From Kribbella aluminosa (GTDB lineage Bacteria; Actinomycetota; Actinomycetes; Propionibacteriales; Kribbellaceae): a stretch of 64,000 nucleotides of DNA. The DNA lies in the NCBI RefSeq assembly GCF_017876295.1, contig NZ_JAGINT010000001.1, forward strand, positions 2,976,001-3,040,000. The letters run 5' to 3'. A model generated the notes under the pieces. That model searched no databases, was not told the DNA's origin, and saw only the letters and a program-made list of their open reading frames with translations. A program made the position numbers and the translations under genes. The stretch's first letter is position 1; every line of letters begins with the position of its first letter. Of the stretch, positions 1 to 8,242 are shown in pieces.

Positions 1-101
1 GCCGCCCGGTGCCTGGCGGTCTGGCTTTCGGGTGACATCGCTCCCAGTTCCTGTCGAGACCTGCCCCTGCACTACACCTGACGCGCAGCCTGCGGTCTCG
101 G

Positions 102-650
102 TTGACGGCCCCGCGCACCTTTCATCAGCAGTCGGTGCTCCAGGCCGCCGTAGTCGGGCTCGTCCAAGGCCTGACCGAGTTTCTCCCCGTGTCGTCCAGC
201 GCGCACCTTCGGGTCACGTCGGCGCTGCTGCACTGGCCCGATCCCGGCGCAGCTTTCACCGCCGTCACCCAACGGCGGACCGAGGCGGCCGTCCTGGTCT
301 ACTTCCGCCGCGAGATCGCCGGCGTCGTCGCGGCCTGGACGACGTCGCTGTTCCGGCCCGAGCGGCGCAGCGATCCGCTGGCCAAGCTCGGGTGGTTCAT
401 CATCCTCGGCAGCGTACCCATCAGCGTGCTCGGCCTGCTGCTCCAGAACGTCATCGAAACCGCGTTCCGCGACCTGTGGCTGATCGGCGCCGCGCTCATC
501 GTGTTCGGCCTCGTCCTCGGCGCAGCCGACCGGGTGGCACGCAAAGACCAGGCAACTGTCTGACCTGACCGTCGGTCACGCCATCGGCTACGGCCTCGCC
601 ACCGCCGCTGACGTGGAGTGGCTCGGCCCCTGCGGTGGGCGCCATCTGAG
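102..650 (+). pseudogene. uppP: Frameshifted, truncated undecaprenyl-diphosphatase remnant
   Basis: The first 153 codons read as the N-terminal half of UppP/BacA, the membrane enzyme that recycles undecaprenyl diphosphate for cell-wall synthesis. The family motifs GLVQGLTEFLPVSSSAHL and DPGAAFTAVTQ are present. The frame stops at 561-563, but homology resumes one frame over: from about 541 the +1 frame reads QLSDLTVGHAIGYGLA, which fits the next UppP segment. One base was therefore lost near 550. Even in that frame similarity ends near 605, so the PGxSRSG motif and the C-terminal helices are missing (the family is usually about 270 residues). The usual Leu-Gly after VTQ is Arg-Arg here. The first start would be TTG at 102, or GTG at 135. 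The gene is very probably dead, and a working copy should exist elsewhere. Confidence 0.85.
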
Positions 651-670
651 GGGTTCACCCGTCAGATGGC
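641..670. terminator. Strong hairpin, probable terminator
   Basis: GCCATCTGA at 641-649 pairs exactly with TCAGATGGC at 662-670. Inside, GGG (651-653) pairs with CCC (658-660) around a TTCA tetraloop, leaving one G-G mismatch. There is no U-tract, which is common for actinobacterial terminators. It lies just beyond the last recognisable uppP sequence, so it may be that gene's original terminator. Confidence 0.6.
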
Positions 671-829
671 CCCTTCACCTGTCGTGTGCAGGGGGCGAAC
701 GGGCCAGGTGAGAGGTGAACCGCTGAAGTTGGATGGGGGGACCGGCCTGATGCGTGAGGGGTCTGCGCCGGTGCGTGGCTTGGCCCGTGGAATCGTCGGG
801 TCGTGCGTACTGGTTCGTGCCGGGTTTGT

Positions 830-887
830 CGAGTCGTGGATCGGGGTCGTGGTTCTCGGCGTGTCGTGGACCCGGATCCACGATTCG
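830..887. repeat. Palindromic interspersed element, copy 1
   Basis: The ends form an imperfect inverted repeat: CGAGTCGTGGATC at 830-842 against GATCCACGATTCG near 875-887 (12 of 13 match). The left part shares an exact 19-base core, beginning GAGTCGTGGATCGGGG, with the reverse complement of the element at 23339-23394. GGCGTGTCG is also shared at the same offset. It lies in non-coding sequence. The element family is not one I recognise. Confidence 0.55.
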
Positions 888-1169
888 GTGAGCCGGACCG
901 GTCGGGTGGCGCTGGGGAGGAGGTCGGCTTTCGTTGGCTGGGAGGTGTTCAGCGGACGGGGGTCCGACGGGTGTGCGATGAGTTGGGACGAGACAGGCCG
1001 CCCGAGCTTCGCGCCGTGGGCGGGGGAGGATCTTTTACGGGGTCGATCGCCGGCAGACCGGCCACGCGGCGATCTACCGTGCCGCAGATCCAGACGTCGG
1101 TCACCAGAGCCTGATGTCGCAGGCTCTTGATTTCACAGGTGTGCAACACCTGGGCAATCTGGGTCGGGG

Positions 1170-1991
1170 ATGGTTGGCGGTATGGATTCGTTGCGTACGA
1201 CGCTCACCGGCGGGACGGCGTGTGACGTGTGTGGGCGGCTGCCACATCCGCGGCGTCTGCGTCTGACGCTGGCGAAACTGGTCGCGGTGGCGCCGGTGGA
1301 GTTGGCTCTGCATGCGGTGGTGCTGGCCGCGCATCCGCCGTACCTGATCTCGGTTGCGGTGCTGGCGAGTGTGACGACGGCGTTGGTGATCTGGGTGGTC
1401 GAGCCGTCGACGATGCGGTTGTTGCGGTCCTGGCTGCATGCCCCGACGGTCCGGCCGCGGCAGGGGGTTGGGACGTTGTGGCGGATTCGGGTGACGCTTG
1501 ATGACCGGGCGGGGTCGTTGGAGGGCGTGACTCGGCGGCTTGCGGTGCTTGAGGCGAACATCTTGGGGTTGCATGTTCACCCGATCGGCGACGGCGTACG
1601 GGATGAGTTGGTGGTGTCGGCGCCGGACGGGGTCGCGGCGGCGGATTTGGAGGCCGCGGTCGGGGCGGGTGGTGGGCGTGAGGTGCATGTGTGGCCGACG
1701 ACGGCGTTGGCGTTGGTGGATGGTCAGACGAAGGCGTTGAGTTTGTCGGCGCGGGTGGTTGTGGATCCGGCTGAGCTGCCGCATGCGGTTGCGGAGTTGC
1801 TGGGTGCGCAGTTGGTGACCGATCGTGCGGCGCTGGCCGGTCAGTTGCCCGGTGATGTGTTGAAGGTGCCGTCGCCGTGGACGGGCCTGTTCGTGTTCAG
1901 CCGTCCTGGAGAGCCGTTCACCCCGGCTGAGTCGGCGCGGGCACACCGCCTCGCCGAACTGGCTGAAGCAGCACAGACGATCAGCCGCTGA
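1170..1991 (+). CDS. ACT-domain membrane protein
   Basis: A 273-residue protein. Residues about 45-82 form hydrophobic segments, probably one or two membrane spans. Residues about 103-155 form an ACT domain (WRIRVTLDDRAGSLEGVTRR, then a beta-strand series), a small ligand-binding fold that usually senses amino acids. A second ACT-like half may follow at about 165-215 (ALSLSARVVVDPAEL). No catalytic domain is visible, so a sensor or regulatory role is inferred. ATG 1170 follows GGTCGGGG; ATG 1182 is a possible alternative. The gene stands alone and converges on the alpha-galactosidase operon. Confidence 0.7.
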   Translation: MVGGMDSLRTTLTGGTACDVCGRLPHPRRLRLTLAKLVAVAPVELALHAVVLAAHPPYLISVAVLASVTTALVIWVVEPSTMRLLRSWLHAPTVRPRQGVGTLWRIRVTLDDRAGSLEGVTRRLAVLEANILGLHVHPIGDGVRDELVVSAPDGVAAADLEAAVGAGGGREVHVWPTTALALVDGQTKALSLSARVVVDPAELPHAVAELLGAQLVTDRAALAGQLPGDVLKVPSPWTGLFVFSRPGEPFTPAESARAHRLAELAEAAQTISR

Positions 1992-2020
1992 GCAGCCGTT
2001 TCAGCGGCCGTTGAGCGGCT
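1983..2020. terminator. Convergent hairpins, probable bidirectional terminator
   Basis: Two overlapping stems sit between convergent genes. GCCGCTGA (1984-1991) pairs with TCAGCGGC (2001-2008), and AGCCGCT (1983-1989) pairs with AGCGGCT (2014-2020). They would be alternative structures. The position between two stop codons supports a shared terminator. Confidence 0.5.
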
Positions 2021-4056
2021 CACGTTCGGTCGCCGGTGCGGGTCAGGCGCAGGACGCGGGCGGAGGGTTCGGGGGTCGTGGTGGTTACGCTGAGTCCGTC
2101 GGCTGTCCAGGTGTAGGTCCAGTCGTTGTCCGCTGCCGGGAAGAGCGGATCGACGCTCGCCCGGGAGAGCGGGAGCGTGATGGTGGACGGGCCGGGTGCG
2201 CGGTGCCAGAGGGTGAGGTACGAGGTGCCGGGGCTGTTCAGGGAGAGGGCGATCCACTCGTCGGTCCAGGTCGGCAGTCCGAGTGGCCAGGCGGGGACGA
2301 GCGTGTCGAGATCGTCGAGGATGACGCGGTGCGCGGCCAGGGCGGACCGGATCAGCTCGAGCTCGGCCGGCGCCATCCGGTTGAGGTGGCCGGACAGGTA
2401 GAGGCGGCCGGGGATGCCGTTGACGAGGGCGAACGTGAACTCCTCGCGGGTGGTTCCGCTGATCGGGTACGCCCAGTGGCCGGCCTGCTCGGGGAGTACG
2501 GCGGCCGGTGCCGCGGCGGAGATCGGTGCGTAGAGCAACGGATGTTCCTGGTCCGAGGTCGATTGCAGGTGCAGGCGGGACAGCATGGCGTAGTCCATCC
2601 GCATCGCGCCGGAGGCACAGTTCTCGATCAGCAGGTCGGGGTGGCGGGTCTGGAGGCCGTCGAGCCAGTCGAGCAGGGCCCGGTTGTGTTCCAGCAGCCC
2701 GTGGCCGAGCGACGTACCGCCCTTGTCGGTGCCGGGGCCGGTCATCGAGTTGTTGTCGAACTTGAAGAAGCCGATGCCGAACTCGTCGATCAGTTTGTCG
2801 ACGGTGCTGTCGAGGTGCCCGCGGGCGGCCGGGCTGCGTAGGTCGAGCAGGTAGCGGCCGTTCTCGGCGACGCGCTTGCCGTGACGGGTGAGGAACGCGT
2901 CGTCGGGCAGTTCTCCGGCGATCGGCGACCGGACGCCGATGACTTCGGGTTCGAGCCAGAGCCCGGGCACCATTCGGTGCCGGTGGATCCGGTTGATCAC
3001 TTCGGCGAGCCCGTTCGGGAACCGCGTCGTCGACGGTTGCCAGGCGCCGACGGTGTTCCACCAGTCGCCTTCGGCGTACCAGCCGGCGTCGATGCAGAAG
3101 TAGTCCGCGCCGACGTCGGCCGCGGCGTCGATCAGCGGCAGGAGCTTCTCGGTCGTCGGGTCGCCCAGCAACGTGTTCATGTAGTCGTTGAAGATGACCG
3201 GCATCCGGTCGTCGGCCGGCCGCCGGTTCCGGATCGCGCGGCGCTGACGCGTGAGCGCCGCGAACACACCGCCGGCGTCGGTCCCCGCGACGAGCGAGAC
3301 CGGAACGGTCGTGAACGGCTTGTCGGCGGTGACGTCGACGCTCCACTGGTGTTCGTGGTCGGTCGGTCCGCTCAGCAGCAGGTAGCCGCCGCGTCGGGTC
3401 TCACCGAGCTCGTAGTGCCACGGGCCGTTGTGCTCGATCTGCCAGCCCAGGGCGTACGGCGTACGCCGGTCGACCAGGACGCCGATGGGCAGCTGTTCTC
3501 CGGTGGACCACGAGTTTGTACCGGTCACCGCGTGCCGGCTTCTCGCGACGTGCTGGTGCGAGTCGCTGACGATGTCGGCCAGCACGTCCCGGAGCAGACG
3601 CTTCGACCACCGGTTCTCCGCCATCCAGCTGTTGGCGGCGGAGTGCAGTTCGGCGTCGATCGACGCGAGACCGACCACCAGAGACGACAGGAACGTGAGT
3701 TCCAGCGAGCCCGGCCCGGTGATCGACGCCTCGGTCCAGGCGCGTACGCCGGCGCGCGCTTCGAACACGCTGGTGACGCGGAGACCCGTGGCCGGTTCTT
3801 CCTGGACGATCCGCAGCGTGTTCGGTGTCTCGTCGTGCCGTACGTACCGCAACTGCTGTCCGAGGACGGTGCCGGCCTGGCGGTTGCTGGAATGACCGTG
3901 GCCCACTGCGGAGACCTCCACCAAGGGCTGGCTCGGATCAGGCTCGCCACCCGTCGGCTGTCCGGTCTCGCGGACGGCGACAAGCCGGACGGGTCCGTCG
4001 TCGAGGGCGAACGTCAAGGCGAGGTCAGGCGTACTCCAGCGCAGCAGGTCGGTCAC
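2020..4056 (-). CDS. Alpha-galactosidase, GH36 family
   Basis: A 678-residue GH36 enzyme that removes terminal alpha-galactosyl residues. An N-terminal beta-sandwich (about 1-270) is followed by the TIM barrel (about 285-570) and a C-terminal beta domain. FFKFDNN carries the likely nucleophile Asp434 and STSDQEH the likely acid/base Asp502, matching the family's two catalytic aspartates. No signal peptide is visible, so it should act in the cytoplasm on imported oligosaccharides. It is the last gene of a minus-strand operon, 6 bases after the FadR-type regulator stop, and belongs functionally with the divergent transporter and GH29/GH43 genes. Family assignment is firm; the exact substrate is inferred. 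Confidence 0.9.
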   Translation of the reverse strand: MTDLLRWSTPDLALTFALDDGPVRLVAVRETGQPTGGEPDPSQPLVEVSAVGHGHSSNRQAGTVLGQQLRYVRHDETPNTLRIVQEEPATGLRVTSVFEARAGVRAWTEASITGPGSLELTFLSSLVVGLASIDAELHSAANSWMAENRWSKRLLRDVLADIVSDSHQHVARSRHAVTGTNSWSTGEQLPIGVLVDRRTPYALGWQIEHNGPWHYELGETRRGGYLLLSGPTDHEHQWSVDVTADKPFTTVPVSLVAGTDAGGVFAALTRQRRAIRNRRPADDRMPVIFNDYMNTLLGDPTTEKLLPLIDAAADVGADYFCIDAGWYAEGDWWNTVGAWQPSTTRFPNGLAEVINRIHRHRMVPGLWLEPEVIGVRSPIAGELPDDAFLTRHGKRVAENGRYLLDLRSPAARGHLDSTVDKLIDEFGIGFFKFDNNSMTGPGTDKGGTSLGHGLLEHNRALLDWLDGLQTRHPDLLIENCASGAMRMDYAMLSRLHLQSTSDQEHPLLYAPISAAAPAAVLPEQAGHWAYPISGTTREEFTFALVNGIPGRLYLSGHLNRMAPAELELIRSALAAHRVILDDLDTLVPAWPLGLPTWTDEWIALSLNSPGTSYLTLWHRAPGPSTITLPLSRASVDPLFPAADNDWTYTWTADGLSVTTTTPEPSARVLRLTRTGDRT

Positions 4057-4062
4057 AAGGCC

Positions 4063-4791
4063 TCAATTCGTCGTGGGGCGATGCTCGAGGAGGTAGTCCT
4101 CGACGGTGAACAGGTGCGCGGCCATCAGGGTCCGTGCGCGATCGGGGTCGTGGCTGGTGAGGGCGGCGAGGATCGAGAGGTGTTCGCGATGCGCGGTCTG
4201 GTCGGCGCCGGGCTCGGCGATGGATCGGCGGAGCCGGTCCCGCATCGTGCGTCCGCCGAGGGCGTCGACGAGTGCGGACAGTACGGGGTTGCCGGCCGCT
4301 TCGGCGATGATGCGGTGGAAGGCGATGTCGTTCTCGATGACGGTCTCGTGATCGGGATCCGGGAGCGCGAGCTCGGCCTCGTTGCGGCGCAGCAGATCGT
4401 CCGCGGCGGCCAGCTTCTCGCTGCCGATGTCGCGCGCCGCCAACGCCGCGCCCTCGGTCTCCAGGATCCGCCGTACGACGTGCAGGTGGTGGGTTCCGGT
4501 ACCGTCCTGGAGGTCGACGACGAAGCCCATCGGGGCGAGCAGCATGGACGGATCGAGCTTGGTGACGTAGGTACCGTCGCCCTGCCGGGTCTCCAGGACG
4601 CCCATGATCGACAGCGCCCGAACGCCTTCGCGCAGTGGATTCCTGGAGACGCCGAGGGCCGCGGCGAGGTCTCTTTCGATCGGCAGCCGATCACCTGGCC
4701 GGAGCCGGCCCTCGATGATCATCTGCCGGATGCTCTGCACCACCACGTCGGTCTGCGACGCACCGGCGCTGCGGGGCTGTCCCGGGCTCAT
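4063..4791 (-). CDS. FadR-type GntR transcriptional regulator
   Basis: A 242-residue regulator. A winged helix-turn-helix at about 12-75 (RPGDRLPIERDLAAALGVSR) precedes an all-helical FCD ligand-binding domain at about 95-225. FCD regulators commonly bind sugar acids or other carboxylates. Because the next gene upstream is L-fuconate dehydratase, L-fuconate or its dehydration product is a reasonable effector (inference). The chosen ATG overlaps the fuconate dehydratase stop in an ATGA tetranucleotide at 4788-4791, so the two genes are translationally coupled. A longer upstream frame exists but has no family similarity. It probably controls both arms of this divergent locus. Confidence 0.87.
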   Translation of the reverse strand: MSPGQPRSAGASQTDVVVQSIRQMIIEGRLRPGDRLPIERDLAAALGVSRNPLREGVRALSIMGVLETRQGDGTYVTKLDPSMLLAPMGFVVDLQDGTGTHHLHVVRRILETEGAALAARDIGSEKLAAADDLLRRNEAELALPDPDHETVIENDIAFHRIIAEAAGNPVLSALVDALGGRTMRDRLRRSIAEPGADQTAHREHLSILAALTSHDPDRARTLMAAHLFTVEDYLLEHRPTTN

Positions 4792-6104
4792 GGTCGCTCG
4801 CCCGCGAGGCGCGGCGCCCAGTAGCTGCCGTCCGGAAAGCTGTAGGTCTCGAGCGATGCCCTGTACATCTCGGCACTGTATCCGGGTGCGTCCGGCAACA
4901 CGTACGCCCCGTTCCGGACGACACACGGCTCGACGAAGTGTTCGTGCAGGTGGTCGACGTACTCGGTCACGCGGCGATCGAGACTTCCGGAGACGGCCAC
5001 GTAGTCGAAGATCGCGAGGTGCTGGACGAGCTCGCACAGGCCCACGCCGCCCGCATGCGGGCAGACCGGCACGTCGAACGAGGCGGCGAGCAAGTAGACC
5101 GCGAGTACTTCGTTGACGCTGCCGAGGCGCGCCGCGTCGAGTTGGCAGTAGTCGAGGGCGCCGGCCTGGAACATCTGCTTGAACAGCACCCGGTTCATGC
5201 CGTGCTCACCGGAGGCGACCCCGATCGGAGCCACCGCCTTGCGGATCGCCGCGTGGCCGAGGATGTCGTCCGGGCTGGTCGGCTCCTCGATCCACAGCGG
5301 CTCGAACTCGGCCAGCGCCTGCACCCAGTCGATCGCCTCGGGCACGTCCCAGACCTGGTTGGCGTCGATCATCAGGTTTCCGTCCGGACCGAGCACCTCG
5401 CGGGCGATCCGGCAGCGCCGGATGTCGTCGTCCAGGTCGGCGCCGACCTTGAGCTTGACATGTTTGTAGCCGTCGGCGACGGCTTCCTCACAGAGCCTGC
5501 GCAGCTTGGCATCGGAGTACCCGAGCCAGCCCGCCGACGTGGTGTAGCAGGGATAGCCGGTGGCCTCCAGCTCCTCGATCCGTTGCTTGCGGCCACCTTC
5601 GCGGGCCGCGAGCATCGTCACCGCCTGCTCCGGGGTGAGGACGTCGCTCAGGTATCGCAGATCAGCCGCCCGGACGAGCTGTTCGGGTGACATCTCGGAC
5701 AGCAGTCGCCACAGCGGTAGTCCGGCGCCGCGGGCGGCCAGGTCCCACAGTGCGTTCATGACCGCGGCCAGCGCAAGGTGGATCACCCCCTTGTCCGGCC
5801 CCAGCCAACGCAACTGGGTGTCTGATTGCAGCTCCCGGTACACCGCACCCAGGTCGTCGCACAGCAGGTCGACGTCACGTCCCACCAGCGGCTCGGCACG
5901 TTGCGCCGCCGCGGCCACGCACAGGTCGTTGCCGCGCCCGATCGTGAACGTGAAGCCGTACCCGGACAAGGACGGGTCATCGGTGTGCAGGACGACGTAC
6001 GCCGCCGAGTAGTCACCGTCCTTGTTCATCGCGTCCGAACCGTCGCCGGTGAGCGAGGTCGGGAAGCGGACGTCGACAACCTCCACCGAGGTGATGCGTG
6101 GCAT
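4788..6104 (-). CDS. fucD: L-fuconate dehydratase (enolase superfamily)
   Basis: A 438-residue enolase-superfamily enzyme predicted to dehydrate L-fuconate to 2-keto-3-deoxy-L-fuconate (EC 4.2.1.68). The N-terminal signature RFPTSLTGDGSDAMN and the TIGRGND motif are typical of fuconate dehydratases. Putative active-site residues are Lys219 (KLK), metal ligands Asp247, Glu273 and Glu300, and His350. Each is offset by exactly one from the residues described for the Xanthomonas enzyme (K220, D248, E274, E301, H351). The start at 6104 is preferred over an upstream ATG at 6146 because GAGG precedes it and the family begins MPRI. It is first in the minus-strand operon fucD-regulator-alpha-galactosidase. 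Confidence 0.92.
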   Translation of the reverse strand: MPRITSVEVVDVRFPTSLTGDGSDAMNKDGDYSAAYVVLHTDDPSLSGYGFTFTIGRGNDLCVAAAAQRAEPLVGRDVDLLCDDLGAVYRELQSDTQLRWLGPDKGVIHLALAAVMNALWDLAARGAGLPLWRLLSEMSPEQLVRAADLRYLSDVLTPEQAVTMLAAREGGRKQRIEELEATGYPCYTTSAGWLGYSDAKLRRLCEEAVADGYKHVKLKVGADLDDDIRRCRIAREVLGPDGNLMIDANQVWDVPEAIDWVQALAEFEPLWIEEPTSPDDILGHAAIRKAVAPIGVASGEHGMNRVLFKQMFQAGALDYCQLDAARLGSVNEVLAVYLLAASFDVPVCPHAGGVGLCELVQHLAIFDYVAVSGSLDRRVTEYVDHLHEHFVEPCVVRNGAYVLPDAPGYSAEMYRASLETYSFPDGSYWAPRLAGERP

Positions 6105-6227
6105 GGTGACCCTCACTGGTCCGAGATAGATAGGACGTTTCTCCATCTTTGATGGCGTTCAGTATGGACCATGCGCTCAGCGGGCGCTACGATCCGGGAA
6201 ATTCATGGGATTAATCATCGCCACTCG

Positions 6228-6248
6228 CCAGGTTTATCGATCACCTGG
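6228..6248. promoter_or_regulatory. Inverted repeat, candidate operator
   Basis: CCAGGT (6228-6233) and ACCTGG (6243-6248) flank nine bases in the divergent region between fuconate dehydratase and the transporter operon, 22 bases before the lplB ribosome site. The position suits a repressor acting on the plus-strand operon. The regulator at 4063-4791 is the obvious candidate, but that link is inferred. Confidence 0.5.
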
Positions 6249-6270
6249 ATCGGGAGCGACGCAGTACGGC

Positions 6271-6278
6271 AAAGGAGG
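6271..6278 (+). promoter_or_regulatory. Very strong ribosome binding site fixing the lplB start
   Basis: AAAGGAGG followed by TCTG places the start at ATG 6283. This rejects the longer in-frame start at 6205, whose extra residues have no family similarity. Confidence 0.85.
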
Positions 6279-6282
6279 TCTG

Positions 6283-7269
6283 ATGGCAACGCTGACAACC
6301 GTCCGGCCGCCCGCGGGTGAGCCGCCGGCTCGCCCGAGGCGACGCCGGGAACGGCCGGGAATCACCGGCCTCCGGCGCAGCCTGCGAAGGCATTGGACGT
6401 TGTACCTGATCATGGTCGTGCCGTTGGTCTGGTTCGCGGTCTTCAAGTACGTCCCGATGTCGAACGCCGTGCTGGCGTTCAAGAGCTACAACGTGACCAA
6501 GGGTATCTGGGGAAGTCCTTGGATCGGCTGGCAGAACTTCGAGCTGTTCTTCCAGAATCCGGTGTTCTGGACGCTGGTGAAGAACACGTTCGTGCTGTCG
6601 GTCTACACCGTGGGAGCGAGCTTCCCGCTCGCGATCATCCTGGCGCTGGCGCTGAACGAGGTCCGGAACGGATTGTTCAAGCGGACGGTCCAGCTGGTGA
6701 CGTACGCGCCGTACTTCATCTCGACGGTGGTGGTCGTGTCGATGACGATCCTGGTGCTGTCGCCGCGGCTCGGGATCGTCAACGAGGGGCTCGGGTTCTT
6801 CGGCGTACCGGCGATCGACTTCCTCGGTAACCCGGACTACTTCCGGCACATCTACGTGTGGTCGGACGTGTGGCAGACCACGGGGTACTCCGCGGTGATC
6901 TATCTGGCCGCGCTGGCCGGGATCGATCCGGCGCTGCACGAGGCGGCGAAGGTGGACGGCGCGGGCCGGCTGCGGCGGATCCTGCACGTGGATCTGCCGG
7001 GCATCATGCCGACCGCGGTGATCATCCTGGTGCTTGCTGTCGGCAACATCATGGCGATCGGCTTCGAGAAGGCGTTCCTGTTCCAGAACCCGCTGAACCT
7101 GAGCCAGTCGGAGATCATCGCGACGTACGTCTACAAGACCGGTCTGCTGAACGCGGACTTCAGCGGGGCGACCGCGGTGGGGTTGTTCAACTCGGTGATC
7201 AACCTGGCGCTGTTGCTGATCGTGAACCTGATCGCCAAACGGATCACCGGGAACGGACTGTGGTCATGA
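6283..7269 (+). CDS. LplB-type sugar ABC transporter permease (system A)
   Basis: A 328-residue inner-membrane permease of the CUT1/LplB class, with six predicted membrane segments starting at about residue 37 (LYLIMVVPLVWFAVF). The EAA-loop motif (EAAKVDGAGRLRRI) contacts the ATPase. The basic, proline-rich N-terminus is cytoplasmic. It overlaps the next permease by ATGA. No ATPase gene is in the operon; such systems normally borrow a shared MsiK-type ATPase encoded elsewhere (family knowledge). With the binding protein at 8243 and the fucosidase at 9959, it probably imports fucosylated or galactosylated oligosaccharides. Confidence 0.92.
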   Translation: MATLTTVRPPAGEPPARPRRRRERPGITGLRRSLRRHWTLYLIMVVPLVWFAVFKYVPMSNAVLAFKSYNVTKGIWGSPWIGWQNFELFFQNPVFWTLVKNTFVLSVYTVGASFPLAIILALALNEVRNGLFKRTVQLVTYAPYFISTVVVVSMTILVLSPRLGIVNEGLGFFGVPAIDFLGNPDYFRHIYVWSDVWQTTGYSAVIYLAALAGIDPALHEAAKVDGAGRLRRILHVDLPGIMPTAVIILVLAVGNIMAIGFEKAFLFQNPLNLSQSEIIATYVYKTGLLNADFSGATAVGLFNSVINLALLLIVNLIAKRITGNGLWS

Positions 7270-8210
7270 CAGCTCTGATGGGTACGACGAGCGGCAAGCG
7301 GCTCGAACGGCGGGCGGCCCGCGCGCGCCGGATCCGTGAGCCGCGCACGGACCGGGTCTTCATGTTCTGCGTGTACCTGCTGCTGGCGGTGTTCCTGCTG
7401 GTCGTGCTGCTGCCGTTGCTGTACGTCGTGGCGAGCTCGTTCAGCAGCCCTCAGGCGGTGTCGGCCGGGCGCGTGCTGTTCTGGCCGGTGGACTTCTCGC
7501 TGCGCGGGTACCACGCGGTGTTCGAGAATCCCCAGATCGTCCAGGGCTACCTGAACTCGTTGTTCTACACGGTCGTGGGGACGATCGTCAGCGTCACGAT
7601 GACGATCGCTGTCGCGTACCCGCTGTCCCGGCGGACGCTGGTCGGCCGGAACGTCGTGATGACGTTGATCCTGTTCACGATGCTGTTCACCGGCGGACTC
7701 GTACCGACGTACCTGGTGGTCCAGTCGGTCGGTCTGCTCGACACCCGGTGGGCGTTGATCATCCCGCAGGCGATCGGGGTCTGGCAGGTCATCATCGCCC
7801 GTACCTATTTCCGGACAGCGATCCCCGACGAACTGGTCGAGGCGTCGCAGCTGGACGGGTGCGGCGACCTGCGGTTCCTGTGGTCGGTGGTGATCCCGCT
7901 GGCCAAGCCGATGATCGCGGTGGTCGCGCTGATGTACGCGATCATGCAGTGGAACTCCTACTTCGACGCGCTGATCTACCTGAAGAGCCCGGATCTGTTC
8001 CCGTTGCAGCTGGTACTGCGCAACATCCTGATCCTCAACACGACCAGCGGTGGGGCGGTGGACGCCTCGCTGGTGATCCAGCGCCAGGAACTCGCCGATC
8101 TGCTCAAGTACTCGCTGATCGTGGTCGCCAGCGTGCCGGTGCTGCTGATCTACCCGTTCGTCGCCCGCTACTTCACCAAGGGCATCCTGATCGGCGCCGT
8201 GAAGGGCTGA
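7266..8210 (+). CDS. LplC-type sugar ABC transporter permease (system A)
   Basis: A 314-residue partner permease of the LplC/YtcP class. A first hydrophobic segment at about 35-57 is followed by the LplC signature YVVASSFSSPQAV, further membrane helices and an EAA-loop (ASQLDGCGDLRFL). It ends with the usual YFTKGILIGAVKG tail. The start overlaps the lplB stop (ATGA at 7266-7269). It forms the heteromeric channel with the preceding gene. Confidence 0.92.
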   Translation: MTALMGTTSGKRLERRAARARRIREPRTDRVFMFCVYLLLAVFLLVVLLPLLYVVASSFSSPQAVSAGRVLFWPVDFSLRGYHAVFENPQIVQGYLNSLFYTVVGTIVSVTMTIAVAYPLSRRTLVGRNVVMTLILFTMLFTGGLVPTYLVVQSVGLLDTRWALIIPQAIGVWQVIIARTYFRTAIPDELVEASQLDGCGDLRFLWSVVIPLAKPMIAVVALMYAIMQWNSYFDALIYLKSPDLFPLQLVLRNILILNTTSGGAVDASLVIQRQELADLLKYSLIVVASVPVLLIYPFVARYFTKGILIGAVKG

Positions 8211-8242
8211 TCCTCCGCATCCTCAACCCCTGTGAGGGAACA

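Larger units (their letters stand above)
564..1169. other. Gene-free stretch with hairpins and a palindromic repeat
   Basis: About 600 bases between the uppP remnant and the ACT-domain gene. Open frames cross it, but none has a recognisable protein, a good ribosome site or consistent third-position GC bias. It holds the tail of the uppP remnant, the hairpin at 641-670, a weaker inverted pair TTCACCT/AGGTGAA (674-680 and 713-719) and the palindromic element at 830-887. I see nothing else I can support. Confidence 0.6.

Noticed and set aside
618..1130. A 170-codon plus-strand frame over the gene-free stretch
   Set aside because: It has no family similarity, no ribosome site and no codon bias, and it runs through the hairpin and the palindromic repeat.
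8221..8237. A small hairpin before the binding-protein gene as a riboswitch
   Set aside because: A five-base stem is too small for a ligand-binding RNA; it is at most a local translation effect.
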